In this document: positions 34,307 through 42,401 of the stretch, piece by piece
Numbering within the stretch: the first letter of the stretch is position 1
Layout of the letters: each line of letters opens with the position of its first letter
Origin: CAWAYR01 sp050250875
Lineage (GTDB): Bacteria > Acidobacteriota > Vicinamibacteria > Vicinamibacterales > UBA2999
Assembly (NCBI GenBank): GCA_050250875.1
Contig: JBFWNV010000004.1
Span: 124,001-188,000 of the forward strand
DNA: 64,000 bases
Direction of reading: 5' to 3'
Notes under the pieces: generated by a model
Told to the model about the DNA's origin: nothing
Databases searched by the model: none
The model's input: the letters and a program-made list of their open reading frames with translations, nothing else
Translations under genes and position numbers: made by a program

Positions 34307-34648
34307 CTACCAGCGCGGCTCGCGCCGGCCGCCGCCGTCGCGGCCGCCACCGCCGCCGCCGCGACCCATGCCACCGCCGCCGCCGAAGCCGCCGCCGGAG
34401 GGCTTCGGCCGGGCCTCGTTGACGACCAGCGCGCGGCCATCCATCTTGTACTCGTGGAGTTCGTCGATGGCCTTCTGCGCACCCTCGTCGGTGGTCATCT
34501 CCACGAAGGCGAAGCCGCGGGCCCGGCCGGTCGCCTGATCGCGCATCACGTGCACGTTGGCCACCGCGCCGGCGCGGCTGAAGAGTTCGTTGAGGTCTTC
34601 GTCGGTCGCGCTGTAGGGCAGGTTGCCCACGTAAAGTCTACGGCCCAT
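34307..34648 (-). CDS. RRM-type RNA-binding protein with Gly-rich tail
   Basis: 113 aa. One RNA-recognition motif: LYVGNLPYSATDEDLNELF (RNP2 LYVGNL) and ARGFAFVEM (RNP1), followed by a glycine/arginine-rich tail (GGGFGGGGGMGRGGGGGG). This is the architecture of bacterial Rbp proteins in cyanobacteria, where expression is often cold-induced and the proteins act as RNA chaperones. The nearest -10-like hexamer is about 150 nt upstream, giving an unusually long leader. Confidence 0.92.
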   Translation of the reverse strand: MGRRLYVGNLPYSATDEDLNELFSRAGAVANVHVMRDQATGRARGFAFVEMTTDEGAQKAIDELHEYKMDGRALVVNEARPKPSGGGFGGGGGMGRGGGGGGRDGGGRREPRW

Positions 34649-34798
34649 CGGTCACTCGCTCCATCCGCGCTGCGGTCGATCGGCCCGACGCGCGCGAACG
34701 CCGGGACTTCCCCGCGACCACCTCACCGGACAGGACGGGGGAAACGACCGTTTCACCGACCAGCACGAGCGGGCTCCCCAGGGACGAAAGTGCGCGGA

Positions 34799-34804
34799 AG
34801 TATA
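34799..34804 (-). promoter_or_regulatory. -10 hexamer TATACT upstream of the RRM gene
   Basis: On the minus strand TATACT (34804-34799) is 150 nt upstream of the ATG at 34648. The implied leader contains a GAAAC-GACC-GTTTC hairpin (34741-34754). Confidence 0.35.
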
Positions 34805-34881
34805 ACAGACCCGGCGTCAAGCCCCCGGCGGCTGACCGGCCGCGCCTGGCCCCCGGCGGCGGCGTGGTACAGTCGCGATCG

Positions 34882-35745
34882 ATGCGGTGGGCGGCGGCCG
34901 GATTCGTGGTGCTGGTGGCCGGGTGCACCGCGACCCCCACGCCGGCGGCGCGGCGCTTCCCTCTGACCGGCCAGCTCCTGGCCGTGCAGCTCGATACCGG
35001 CCAGCTCCTGGTCAAACACGACGCCATCCCCGGCTACATGGAGGCGATGACGATGCCCTTCACGGTCGCCGATCGCACGGCGATCCGCGATCGGCGACCC
35101 GGCGACCTGGTGGCCGCGACGCTGGTCGTCGAGGGCGACCGCAGCCGGCTCGAGGATCTCCGGCTGGTCGGGCGGGCCCCCCTGGGCGACGCCGCGCCGG
35201 CGCGGCCGGTCGCCGAGGGCGTGCACATCCTGGCACCGGGCGACACGCCGCCCGACACCGCCCTCACCACTCACCGCGGCACGACGCTCGCCCTCTCGGA
35301 GTGGCGCGGCAGCGCCGTCGCCGTCACGTTCATCTACACCCGCTGTCCGCTCCCCGATTTCTGTCCGCTGCTCGATCGCCGCTTCGCGGCCGTGCAGCAG
35401 GCCGCGGCCGGCGAGGCCGCGCTGCGCGGGCGGGTGCGTCTGCTGTCGGTGTCCTTCGACCCCGACGCCGACACGCCGGCCGTGCTGGCGGCGCACGCCG
35501 CCCGGACCGGAGCCGGCGCCGACTGGCTCTTCGCCACCGCACCGCGCGACGCGGTCGATCGCTTCGCCGCCGCCTTCGGCGTCAACGTGATCCGCGAGGC
35601 CGATCGCACCATCACTCACAACCTGCGCACCGCCGTGATCGACCCCGAGGGCCGCGTCACCGTGCTGCGCTCGGGCAACGACTGGACCGCCGAGGAACTG
35701 CTCGCCGATCTGCGCCAGGCCCTGGCCGCCCGTTCCGCCCGCTGA
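34882..35745 (+). CDS. SCO1/SenC-family lipoprotein with N-terminal CusF-like domain
   Basis: 287 aa. A lipobox gives Cys15 (VLVAGC). Residues about 30-110 contain HDAIPGYMEAMTMPF, the copper-binding motif of CusF-type domains. The C-terminal half is a SCO/thioredoxin-like domain with FIYTRCPLPDFCPLLD, RLLSVSFDPDADTPAVLAAHA and the conserved His in ITHNLRTAVIDPEG. The two cysteines are five residues apart, a variant known in SCO-like proteins, instead of CxxxC. SCO proteins deliver copper to the CuA site of cytochrome oxidase; the added CusF domain suggests copper storage or handover. TACAGT ends 8 nt before the ATG. Confidence 0.88.
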   Translation: MRWAAAGFVVLVAGCTATPTPAARRFPLTGQLLAVQLDTGQLLVKHDAIPGYMEAMTMPFTVADRTAIRDRRPGDLVAATLVVEGDRSRLEDLRLVGRAPLGDAAPARPVAEGVHILAPGDTPPDTALTTHRGTTLALSEWRGSAVAVTFIYTRCPLPDFCPLLDRRFAAVQQAAAGEAALRGRVRLLSVSFDPDADTPAVLAAHAARTGAGADWLFATAPRDAVDRFAAAFGVNVIREADRTITHNLRTAVIDPEGRVTVLRSGNDWTAEELLADLRQALAARSAR

Positions 35746-36479
35746 TGCGCCCGCCGTTGCCGCGCCGCCCTCAGCCGCTGCGGGCGGTGCTGGCCGCGGC
35801 AGCCCCGGTGCCGCCACGCGCCGCGTTCACGCCGCGGGAGTGGGCCCTGGTGCAGCGCCTGCGGACTCCGGCGGCCGTCCAGCGCTGGTTGAACGCGCTG
35901 CCCTACAACACCGAGACCGGCGGTGAGACGCTGCGCGCCTTCCGCGGCGTCGTCGCACACGGCACGGCCCACTGCCTCGAAGCGGCGCTGTTCGCCGCGG
36001 CCACACTGGAGCAGCACGGCTATCCGCCGCTGCTCCTCAGCTTCGAGTCGATCGACCGCCTCGATCACGTGATCTTCGTGTATCGCGGTCCACGCGGCTG
36101 GGGCTCGGTGGCCCGCTCGCGGGATCCGGGCCTGCACGGCCGCAAGCCGGTCTTCGCCACGCCGCGGGCGCTGGCCCTGAGCTACGTCGATCCCTACGTG
36201 GACTACAGCGGCCGGGTCCGCGCCTACGGCGTGGTCCACCTGGCGATGATGGGCACCTACGACTGGCGGTTCTCGACCAGGAGCGTCTGGGCGGTGGAGC
36301 AGATGCTGATCGACTGGCCGCACCACCGCATCCGCACCTCGGACGCCCGCTACCGCCGGCTGAGGCGCCGCTACCGCGAGTACCGCCGCGTTCACGGCGT
36401 GAAGCCGCTGTACTACCGCGGCCGCGACCGCTGGATGCCGCTGCCGCTCGAATTCTCCGAGCCGCGGCCGGCACGATGA
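35745..36479 (+). CDS. Transglutaminase-like hypothetical protein
   Basis: 244 aa, start overlapping the SCO stop as TGATG. A possible papain/transglutaminase-like core is HGTAHCLEAALFAAATLEQHGYPPLLLSFES (Cys nucleophile before a helix) followed by DHVIFVYRGPRGWGSVARS (His on a strand). That Cys-helix-His order is shared with transglutaminase-like domains. The C-terminus is rich in Arg/Tyr (YRRLRRRYREYRRVHG). No signal peptide is evident. The coupling to a copper chaperone gene is unexplained. Confidence 0.7.
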   Translation: MRPPLPRRPQPLRAVLAAAAPVPPRAAFTPREWALVQRLRTPAAVQRWLNALPYNTETGGETLRAFRGVVAHGTAHCLEAALFAAATLEQHGYPPLLLSFESIDRLDHVIFVYRGPRGWGSVARSRDPGLHGRKPVFATPRALALSYVDPYVDYSGRVRAYGVVHLAMMGTYDWRFSTRSVWAVEQMLIDWPHHRIRTSDARYRRLRRRYREYRRVHGVKPLYYRGRDRWMPLPLEFSEPRPAR

Positions 36480-36495
36480 CGACCGCCGGTCGCTG

Positions 36496-36595
36496 CCGCG
36501 TGTCGCGCGGGTGCGGCCCCTTCTCCAGGCCGAATGATTGTTCAGCGTCAGCGGCCTGAGGCCAGGAGGAGGGGCCGCACCCGCGCGACACGCGG
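36496..36595. terminator. 100-bp imperfect palindrome between convergent genes
   Basis: The 31-nt arms at 36496-36526 and 36565-36595 match at 30 of 31 positions. Nested inside is AGGCCG (36527-36532) against CGGCCT (36552-36557). It fills nearly the whole gap between the transglutaminase-like gene (stop 36479) and the zinc-ribbon gene (stop 36600). Bidirectional terminator is the simplest reading; a REP/MITE-like mobile unit is possible. Confidence 0.7.
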
Positions 36596-36599
36596 TCCG

Positions 36600-36902
36600 T
36601 CAGTCCAGGTCGAAGTGGCGCAGCGGCTTGGTCACCGGCTCCTTCTTGGCCTGCTCGAGCGCCTCCTCGAAGCGGCGCGACAGCGCGTCGTCGCGGCCCT
36701 GCTCGGTCTGCATCGACTGCTCGAAGATCGCATCGCGGCGCCGCGCCTGCTCCTGCAGCACGCGGTGCGCGTCGTCGAGGGCGGCGCCGTGCACGCTGGG
36801 CGGCTCCTTGTGCGACACCACGCGGCCGAGGTTGAGGTCGACGACGAGCGTCGCCTTGCAGCAGGGGCAGGTCACTTCGCGTTCACTCTGCAGGTTGGCC
36901 AT
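36600..36902 (-). CDS. Small zinc-ribbon/coiled-coil protein
   Basis: 100 aa. It opens NLQSEREVTCPCCKATLVVDLNLGRVVSH, where CPCC followed by a beta-hairpin resembles half a zinc ribbon; a dimer could complete the site. The rest is charged and helical (LQEQARRRDAIFEQSMQTEQGRDDALSRRFEEALEQAKKE). GGAGG lies 5 nt before the ATG. Function unknown. Confidence 0.75.
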   Translation of the reverse strand: MANLQSEREVTCPCCKATLVVDLNLGRVVSHKEPPSVHGAALDDAHRVLQEQARRRDAIFEQSMQTEQGRDDALSRRFEEALEQAKKEPVTKPLRHFDLD

Positions 36903-36964
36903 GGTCGCCTCCAGGTCGGTGCCGCCGCGCGCCGCCAGGCTCAAGAGTAGTAACGTGAGGTGGG

Positions 36965-37702
36965 ATGGGGCAAGTCGAGCGGCGCAGCCGGACGGTGCGG
37001 GTGGCGACCTACAACGTCCACCGCTGTCGCGGCATGGACGCGCGCACCGTGCCGCAGCGCATCGCCGCGGTGCTGGCCGCCCTCGACGTCGACGCGATCG
37101 CACTCCAGGAAGTGCTCGGCGCCAGCCAGCGGCGGCCCGGCCAGGCCGCCGAGCTGGGGGCGGCGCTCGGCATGGGCTGGGTGATGGCCCCGACCCGGCA
37201 CCTGCGCGGCGCCCTGTACGGCAATGCCATCCTGTCGCGGCTGCCGATCCGCCAGCACGTCGCCCACGACCTGTCGTGGAAGACCTGCGAGCCGCGCGGC
37301 GTCCAGCGCGTCGATCTGGCGCTCGACGACGAGCACAGCCTGCACCTCTACAACGTGCACCTCGGCACGGCGCTGCTCGAACGCCGCTATCAGGCCGATC
37401 GGCTGGCGCACCTCATCCACGATCGCCGCACCCGCGGCCCGAAGGTCGTCCTCGGCGATTTCAACGAGTGGGCGCGCGGCCTCGCCACCGACATCCTCTC
37501 GGCGCGGCTGCACAGCGTCGACCTGACCCGCTACCTCAAGCGCCCGCGCACCTATCCGGGCTTCTTCCCGCTCTTCCACCTCGACCACATCTACTACGAG
37601 GGCCGGGTCGAGGTCCGCCACGTCGAGCTGATCCGCACCCGGCAGGCGCTGATGGCCTCCGATCATCTGCCGCTGGTCGCCGAGCTGAGAGTCTGGTACT
37701 GA
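36965..37702 (+). CDS. Endonuclease/exonuclease/phosphatase (EEP) family protein
   Basis: 245 aa. The EEP catalytic scaffold is complete: VRVATYNVHRCRGMD, IALQEVL (metal-binding Glu), LHLYNVHLG, VVLGDFNEW (Asp/Asn pair), and SDHLPLVAEL (terminal Asp-His). No signal peptide. Members include exonuclease III, inositol phosphatases and sphingomyelinases; the short length and YLKRPRTYPGFFPLFHLDHIYYEG fit the widespread bacterial YbhP-like subset. TAACGT ends 8 nt before the ATG. Confidence 0.88.
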   Translation: MGQVERRSRTVRVATYNVHRCRGMDARTVPQRIAAVLAALDVDAIALQEVLGASQRRPGQAAELGAALGMGWVMAPTRHLRGALYGNAILSRLPIRQHVAHDLSWKTCEPRGVQRVDLALDDEHSLHLYNVHLGTALLERRYQADRLAHLIHDRRTRGPKVVLGDFNEWARGLATDILSARLHSVDLTRYLKRPRTYPGFFPLFHLDHIYYEGRVEVRHVELIRTRQALMASDHLPLVAELRVWY

Positions 37703-37706
37703 CCGG

Positions 37707-38981
37707 CTACACGAGGTCCTCGCCGACGCGGGCCAGCGCGAGGTGCAGCAGGCCGAGGTTGCGCGTCCGGAACGCCGCCTCGCAGCTGGCCAGGTAGTAC
37801 TCCCACGTGCGGACGAACCGGGTATCGAAACCCAGCCCGCGCACTTCGGGCTCGGCGTCCAGGAAGCGCCGGCGCCACGCCGCCAGCGTGCGGGCGTAGT
37901 CGAGCGGCCGATCCTCCACGCCGGTGACCGCCAGCCTGGTGTGGGCGGCGGTGACGGCGCAGACCTCGCGCAGGCACGGCAGCAACCCGCCCGGGAAGAT
38001 GTGCTTCTGGATCCAGTCGGCGCGCCGCGCGTAGGCGTCGAACCTGGCGTCGGGAATGGCGATCGCCTGGATGCCGACGCGGCCGCCCGGGGCCAGCACG
38101 CGGTCGATGGCCTGGAAGAACGTCGGCCAGTACTCCTGCCCGACCGCCTCGATCATCTCCACCGCGATCACGTGGGTGAATCGCCCGGTCACGGCCCGGT
38201 AGTCACAGAGCTGGATGTCGACCAGGTGGGTCAGTCCGGCGGCGGCGACGCGGGCGGTCGCCAGCGCCTGCTGCTCGGTGGAGACGGTGAGGCTGGTGAC
38301 CCGGCAGCCGTAGGTGCGGGCGAAGTGGATGGCCAGCGCGCCCCAGCCCGAACCGATCTCCAGCAGGTGGTCGCCGGCGCGCGGCTGCAGACGCTCGCCC
38401 CAGCGGCGGATCTTGGCCTGCTGGGCGTCGTCGAGGCCGTCCTGGGGCGTGGCGAACCACGCGCTCGAGTAGCTCATCGAGGGATCGAGGAACAGCGCGA
38501 AGAACTCGTTGCCGAGATCGTAGTGGGCGTGGATGTTGCGGCGGCTGCCGGCGGTGGTGTTGCGACGCCGCCGGTGCCGCCAGGTGTCGGCCAGGTTGAG
38601 CCACGATGCGAGCGGCGAGTCGATCGCGGCGGGCTGGTTGCGCAGCGCCAGTTCGACGACGAGCGCCAGGTCGTCGGCCTGCCAGTCGCCGTCGATGTAG
38701 GCGTCGCCGGCGCCGAGGTCGCCGTGCAGCAGGACGCGGCGGAAGAACCGATCGCGGATGATCGACACGGTCGCGTGGGGTTCGGCGTCGGAGCGGCCGA
38801 GCACCACCGTGGCGCCATCCGGCAGGACCACGGTCAGCCGGCCGTGGGACCAGTCCTGCAGGCCGGCGAGGACGCGGCGCCGCGCCACGGCGCCGAGCCG
38901 GCGGTCGAGCCAGGACGCGCCGTCGGCCAGGTCGGGCGTGGGCAGCGAGTTGTCGGCACGGGCGCCGGGGGTGGCGAGCAT
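37707..38981 (-). CDS. Cyclopropane-fatty-acyl-phospholipid synthase family methyltransferase
   Basis: 424 aa. The Cfa family layout is clear: an N-terminal lipid-contact domain of about 140 residues (GDAYIDGDWQADDLALVVELALRN), then HYDLGNEFFALFLDPSMSYSSAWF and the SAM-binding LEIGSGWGALAIHFARTYGCRVTSLTVSTEQ. CDYRAVTGRFTHVIAVEMIEAVGQEYWPTFF, HIFPGG and the C-terminal WRRRFLDAEPEVRGLGFDTRFVRTWEYYLASCEAAF follow. The family adds a carbon from SAM to a cis double bond. It is the last gene of a three-gene unit with DUF1365 and FAD oxidoreductase genes, the arrangement linked to cyclopropane and furan fatty acids, so a methyltransferase variant of the UfaM type is also possible. Confidence 0.9.
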   Translation of the reverse strand: MLATPGARADNSLPTPDLADGASWLDRRLGAVARRRVLAGLQDWSHGRLTVVLPDGATVVLGRSDAEPHATVSIIRDRFFRRVLLHGDLGAGDAYIDGDWQADDLALVVELALRNQPAAIDSPLASWLNLADTWRHRRRRNTTAGSRRNIHAHYDLGNEFFALFLDPSMSYSSAWFATPQDGLDDAQQAKIRRWGERLQPRAGDHLLEIGSGWGALAIHFARTYGCRVTSLTVSTEQQALATARVAAAGLTHLVDIQLCDYRAVTGRFTHVIAVEMIEAVGQEYWPTFFQAIDRVLAPGGRVGIQAIAIPDARFDAYARRADWIQKHIFPGGLLPCLREVCAVTAAHTRLAVTGVEDRPLDYARTLAAWRRRFLDAEPEVRGLGFDTRFVRTWEYYLASCEAAFRTRNLGLLHLALARVGEDLV

Positions 38982-39003
38982 CGGCGAATCCTCGTCGCGC
39001 GGC

Positions 39004-39813
39004 TCAGCGCCGCGTCAGGGCGGCCGCCTCGGGGTCGTAGGGCGGCGTCGAATGAACGGGCAGCCCCTTGCGCCAGAGCGCCAGGGCTTCCCAGTGGATG
39101 GCGCCGATGACGCGCGCCGTCATCAACGGCCAGCGCAGCAGCGCCGCGGCGACGGCCGCGTCGGTGAGCGGCCGCGGCGTCAGGGCCAGGTGCGAGACGA
39201 AGTGCGGCCGGCCGTCGCGGTGCAGGTCGATGCGCACGTCCACCGCGTCGCTGGCGAAGCGCAACGCGAACTGGTAGGTGCCGTCGAGCGTGAAGAACGG
39301 CGAGACGTGGAACACCTTCTTCGCCGCCCACCGCCCGGGGGCGGAGGCGGACCCGGCCGGCAGCACGTAGGCGTGCCGCTGGCCGAACGTGTTGTGCACG
39401 TCGGCGATGACGGCCAGCGGCGCGTCGTCGGCGCCGCGGCAGACGACGAAGCTCACCGGGTTGAAGACGTAGCCGAACGTCCGGGCGTGGGCGACGAGGG
39501 ACATCCGGCCCACCGGCGCGGTCACGCCCGACGCCGCCAGCAGATCGGTGGCCGCCAGGCGCAGTCGCCGGGCGGTGTCGGCCGCGTCCGCGCCGTCGCT
39601 CGCCACGCCGAGATGATCGCGGGCGTCGATCCGCAGCGGCCGCCAGCGCCGCGTGCCCAGCAGCCATCGGCCGCGGTCGATCGCCGGCAGCTCGTCGAGA
39701 TCGACCTCGACCAGGAAGAGCCGGTAGGCGAAGGCGTGCGGCCGCGGCTGCAGGCGGCTGTGCGACACCCGCCCGACGAGCAGCCGCGAGTGGCGAAGCG
39801 GCGGCGCGCTCAC
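39004..39813 (-). CDS. DUF1365 family protein
   Basis: 269 aa from a GTG that overlaps the upstream stop (GTGA). It matches DUF1365: SRLLVGRVSHSRLQPRPHAFAYRLFLVEVDLDELP, LVAHARTFGYVFNPVSFVVC, VIADVHNTFGQRHAYVLP, KVFHVSPFFTLDGTYQF, and MTARVIGAIHWEALALWRKGLPV. The function is unknown, but the family nearly always sits between a FAD oxidoreductase and a Cfa-like methyltransferase, as here. The protein probably acts on or binds a lipid intermediate. Confidence 0.9.
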   Translation of the reverse strand: MSAPPLRHSRLLVGRVSHSRLQPRPHAFAYRLFLVEVDLDELPAIDRGRWLLGTRRWRPLRIDARDHLGVASDGADAADTARRLRLAATDLLAASGVTAPVGRMSLVAHARTFGYVFNPVSFVVCRGADDAPLAVIADVHNTFGQRHAYVLPAGSASAPGRWAAKKVFHVSPFFTLDGTYQFALRFASDAVDVRIDLHRDGRPHFVSHLALTPRPLTDAAVAAALLRWPLMTARVIGAIHWEALALWRKGLPVHSTPPYDPEAAALTRR

Positions 39814-41057
39814 ACCGCGACTCCGAGAGCGGCGGCGACGGCCACGGCCGAGCGCACGCCGTCTTCGTGGAACCCGTAGCGCAGGTGCGCACCGCAGTAC
39901 CAGGTCCGGCGCACGCCGTTCAGCGCCGCGACCGCCCGCTGCGCCTCCAGCGCGCGGCGATCGAAGATCGGGTGCGTGTAGCGCATGCAGGCCAGCGGCG
40001 CGGTGGCGGGCCGCGGGCCGTTCAGCGTGCACAGCAGCGGGCCAGCCGCCTCGAGTCCCTGCAGCCGCGCCAGGTCGTAGGTCACCGCCACGTCGCGGCG
40101 GAGATCCCGACAGTCGTCGAGCGTCACGTTCCACGACGCGCGGGCGGCGGGACGCGCCGGCAGCATGGCGGCGTCGTCGTGCAGCACGGCGTGGTTGGCC
40201 GAATAGCGGAACGCGCCCAGCGCCTCGCGCTCGTCGTCGCTCGGATCGGCCAGCAGCGCCAGGGCGTCGTCGGCATGCGTCGCGACGACCACCGCGTCGG
40301 CCTCGACCGGCGCCAGCCCGTCGACGTCGAGGGTCGCGCCGCGGGCCGAACGCGTGACGCGCGTCACCGGTCGCCCGGTGACCACGCGGTCGCCGAGGAC
40401 GCGGCGGATGGCCTCGACGTAGACGCGGCTGCCGCCCTCGATCGTGCGCCACCGCGGCTGGCCGGCGGCGGCGAGCAGCCCGTGGTTGTCGAGGAACCGC
40501 AGATACGAGGCTGCCGGAAAATCGCGCATCTCGGCCGCCGGCGCCGACCAGATCGCCCCGCCCATCGGCAGGACGAAGTGCCGGCACAGGCCGTCGCCGA
40601 AGCGGTGCGCCTCGAGGAACTCGCCCATGGTCAGCGGCTCGGCGCTGCCATCGGCCAGGGCCCGCCTGGCGGTGCGGAAGAAGCGCAGCACGTCGAGCAG
40701 CATGGCGAGGTGGGCCGTGGATCGGGCCAGGCGGCGGTCGGCGAAGAGCCCGCGCAGCCCGGCGCTGGAGTACTCGACCCCGCAGGTCCGGCAGCGGACG
40801 CTGAACGACATGTCGGTCGGCCGGCTCGACACGCCCAGCGCCTCGAGCAGCCGCACGAAGCGCGGGTAGGTGCGATGGTTGAACACCATGAAGCCGGTGT
40901 CCACCGGCCAGGTGCGGCCGTCCCGCCGCACGTCATGTGTATGCGCGTGGCCGCCCAGCCGCCCGTCGCGTTCGAACAGCCACGTCTCGTGGGCCTGCGC
41001 CAGGTAGTACGCGGCGGTCAGACCCGACACGCCGCCGCCGATGACCGCGATCTTCAC
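39810..41057 (-). CDS. FAD-dependent amine-oxidase-like oxidoreductase (lipid modification operon)
   Basis: 415 aa from a GTG at 41057. It has an N-terminal FAD Rossmann motif IAVIGGGVSGLTAAYYL, RLGGHAHTHDV, DTGFMVFNHRTYPRFVRLLEALGV, and late AVVVATHADDALALL and YCGAHLRYGFHEDGVRSAV. These are features of the NAD/FAD-binding family whose member UfaD desaturates a methylated fatty acid during furan fatty-acid synthesis in Rhodobacter, as I recall. It is first in the operon with DUF1365 and the methyltransferase. No clear promoter was seen. Confidence 0.88.
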   Translation of the reverse strand: MKIAVIGGGVSGLTAAYYLAQAHETWLFERDGRLGGHAHTHDVRRDGRTWPVDTGFMVFNHRTYPRFVRLLEALGVSSRPTDMSFSVRCRTCGVEYSSAGLRGLFADRRLARSTAHLAMLLDVLRFFRTARRALADGSAEPLTMGEFLEAHRFGDGLCRHFVLPMGGAIWSAPAAEMRDFPAASYLRFLDNHGLLAAAGQPRWRTIEGGSRVYVEAIRRVLGDRVVTGRPVTRVTRSARGATLDVDGLAPVEADAVVVATHADDALALLADPSDDEREALGAFRYSANHAVLHDDAAMLPARPAARASWNVTLDDCRDLRRDVAVTYDLARLQGLEAAGPLLCTLNGPRPATAPLACMRYTHPIFDRRALEAQRAVAALNGVRRTWYCGAHLRYGFHEDGVRSAVAVAAALGVAV

Positions 41058-41132
41058 CCGCTGGATGAAACCCGCGACCCGCCGGTCTCATTCCCGTTTC
41101 CCGATCCGGGGCGACTGGCGCATCATCTCGGC

Positions 41133-41945
41133 ATGTCGTATCCCTTCGTCGACCAAGCCCTCGCCGTCCGCCTCGAGCGCGCCGAGGGCGCCGCCGGCTG
41201 CCGTTTCGTCGAGGCCCGCGCCGGCCTCGACCCGGCGCGCGGCGCCTGCTGGCAGGCCTTCGACGGCGCCTGGGCGATCTTCGATGGCGTCGGCTCCCCG
41301 CTCACCCAGTCGTTCGCCCTCGGCATGGACACGCCGGTGCTGCCGGCGACCGTGCACGCGATCGAAGCGTTCTACGCCGAACGCGGCGCCCCGGCCGAGC
41401 ACGAGGTGAGCCCGCTGGCGCAAGGCGAGGCGCTGGCCGTGCTCTCCGCGGCCGGCTACGAGCCGTTCGAGCTGACCAGCGTGCTGTTCCGCCCGGCCGG
41501 CGGCCCGATTCCAGACGGGCCGGCCGGCGACGTCCGGGTGCGGCCGATCGCCGACGACGAGGCCGACCGGTGGGCCGACGTCGCCGCCGACGGCTGGAGC
41601 GACACGCCCGAGGTCGTGCCGTTCGTACGGGCCATCGGCGGGGTGTACGCCCGGATGCCCGCGGCCCGCTGCTACCTCGCCGAACTCGACGGGCGACCGG
41701 CGGCGGCTGGGGTCCTGGTCGTGCACGAGGGCGTGGCGCTGCTGGCCGGGGCGAGCACGCGCCCGGTGGCCCGGCGGCGCGGCGCGCAGCTCGCCCTGCT
41801 GGCGGCGCGGCTCGACGACGCCCAGGCCCTCGGCTGCGATCTGGCGATGATGTCGGCGCGACCGGGCAGCAACTCGCAGCGTAACGCCGAGCGGCACGGC
41901 TTCCGAATCGCCTACACGCGGATCAAGTGGCGCAAGCGCGCCTGA
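41133..41945 (+). CDS. GNAT family N-acetyltransferase
   Basis: 270 aa, bipartite: an N-terminal half of about 130 residues without strong motifs (WAIFDGVGSPLTQSFALGMDTPVLPATVHAIEAFYAERGAP) and a C-terminal GNAT domain (VRVRPIADDEADRWADVAADGW, AAGVLVVHEGVALLAGASTRPVARRRGAQLALLAARL, NSQRNAERHGFRIAYTRIKW). This is the layout of the double-GNAT subset. Divergent from the FAD oxidoreductase; no functional link visible. Confidence 0.83.
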   Translation: MSYPFVDQALAVRLERAEGAAGCRFVEARAGLDPARGACWQAFDGAWAIFDGVGSPLTQSFALGMDTPVLPATVHAIEAFYAERGAPAEHEVSPLAQGEALAVLSAAGYEPFELTSVLFRPAGGPIPDGPAGDVRVRPIADDEADRWADVAADGWSDTPEVVPFVRAIGGVYARMPAARCYLAELDGRPAAAGVLVVHEGVALLAGASTRPVARRRGAQLALLAARLDDAQALGCDLAMMSARPGSNSQRNAERHGFRIAYTRIKWRKRA

Positions 41946-42005
41946 TCGATCTCGCGCCGCTACCGTCGCCGCGGCGGCCGCCGCCGGCGCCGGGATGAGC
42001 GCGGC

Positions 42006-42401
42006 TCACGGGTCCGGCATCGGCGCGAGCCGCCAGGCCTCGCGCTCGAACGCGTTGTCGCGATAGAGGTCACCGCCGCCGAGCCAGGCGACGACGCTGG
42101 CGGCGAGGTAGGCGGGCACGAACAGCGGGCCCCAGCGCTCGCACTGACGCACGTGCACCCGCTCGTGGTCGCGGCTGGCGTCGAGCGCGGCGGCGCTGCG
42201 GCCGATGACGACATGGCCGAGCGTCATCGCCGCCACCGCGCGGCGCGGCGCCACGACGTCGAAGGCGGCGGCGACGTGGCGGCCGTGCCCCTCGAGCACG
42301 CCGCCGACCAGCCGCCGTTGCTCGGTCAACGCCAGCGCCGCCAGTCCCAGCAGCGTGGTCGGCCCGGCCCAGAGGTAGGCGGCCCAGCGCCCGGAGGTCA
42401 C
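42006..42401 (-). CDS. Small membrane protein with HExxH motif
   Basis: 131 aa from a GTG overlapping the desaturase stop (GTGA). Two membrane helices (WAGPTTLLGLAALAL and GPLFVPAYLAASVVAWLGG) flank a SRDHERVHVRQCERWG segment containing HERVH, an HExxH zinc-binding motif, and a distal DNAFEREAW glutamate. This combination suggests a minimal integral-membrane zinc metalloprotease or a remnant-like zincin domain, but no recognised family was assigned. It is co-oriented with the disrupted desaturase. Confidence 0.65.
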   Translation of the reverse strand: MTSGRWAAYLWAGPTTLLGLAALALTEQRRLVGGVLEGHGRHVAAAFDVVAPRRAVAAMTLGHVVIGRSAAALDASRDHERVHVRQCERWGPLFVPAYLAASVVAWLGGGDLYRDNAFEREAWRLAPMPDP

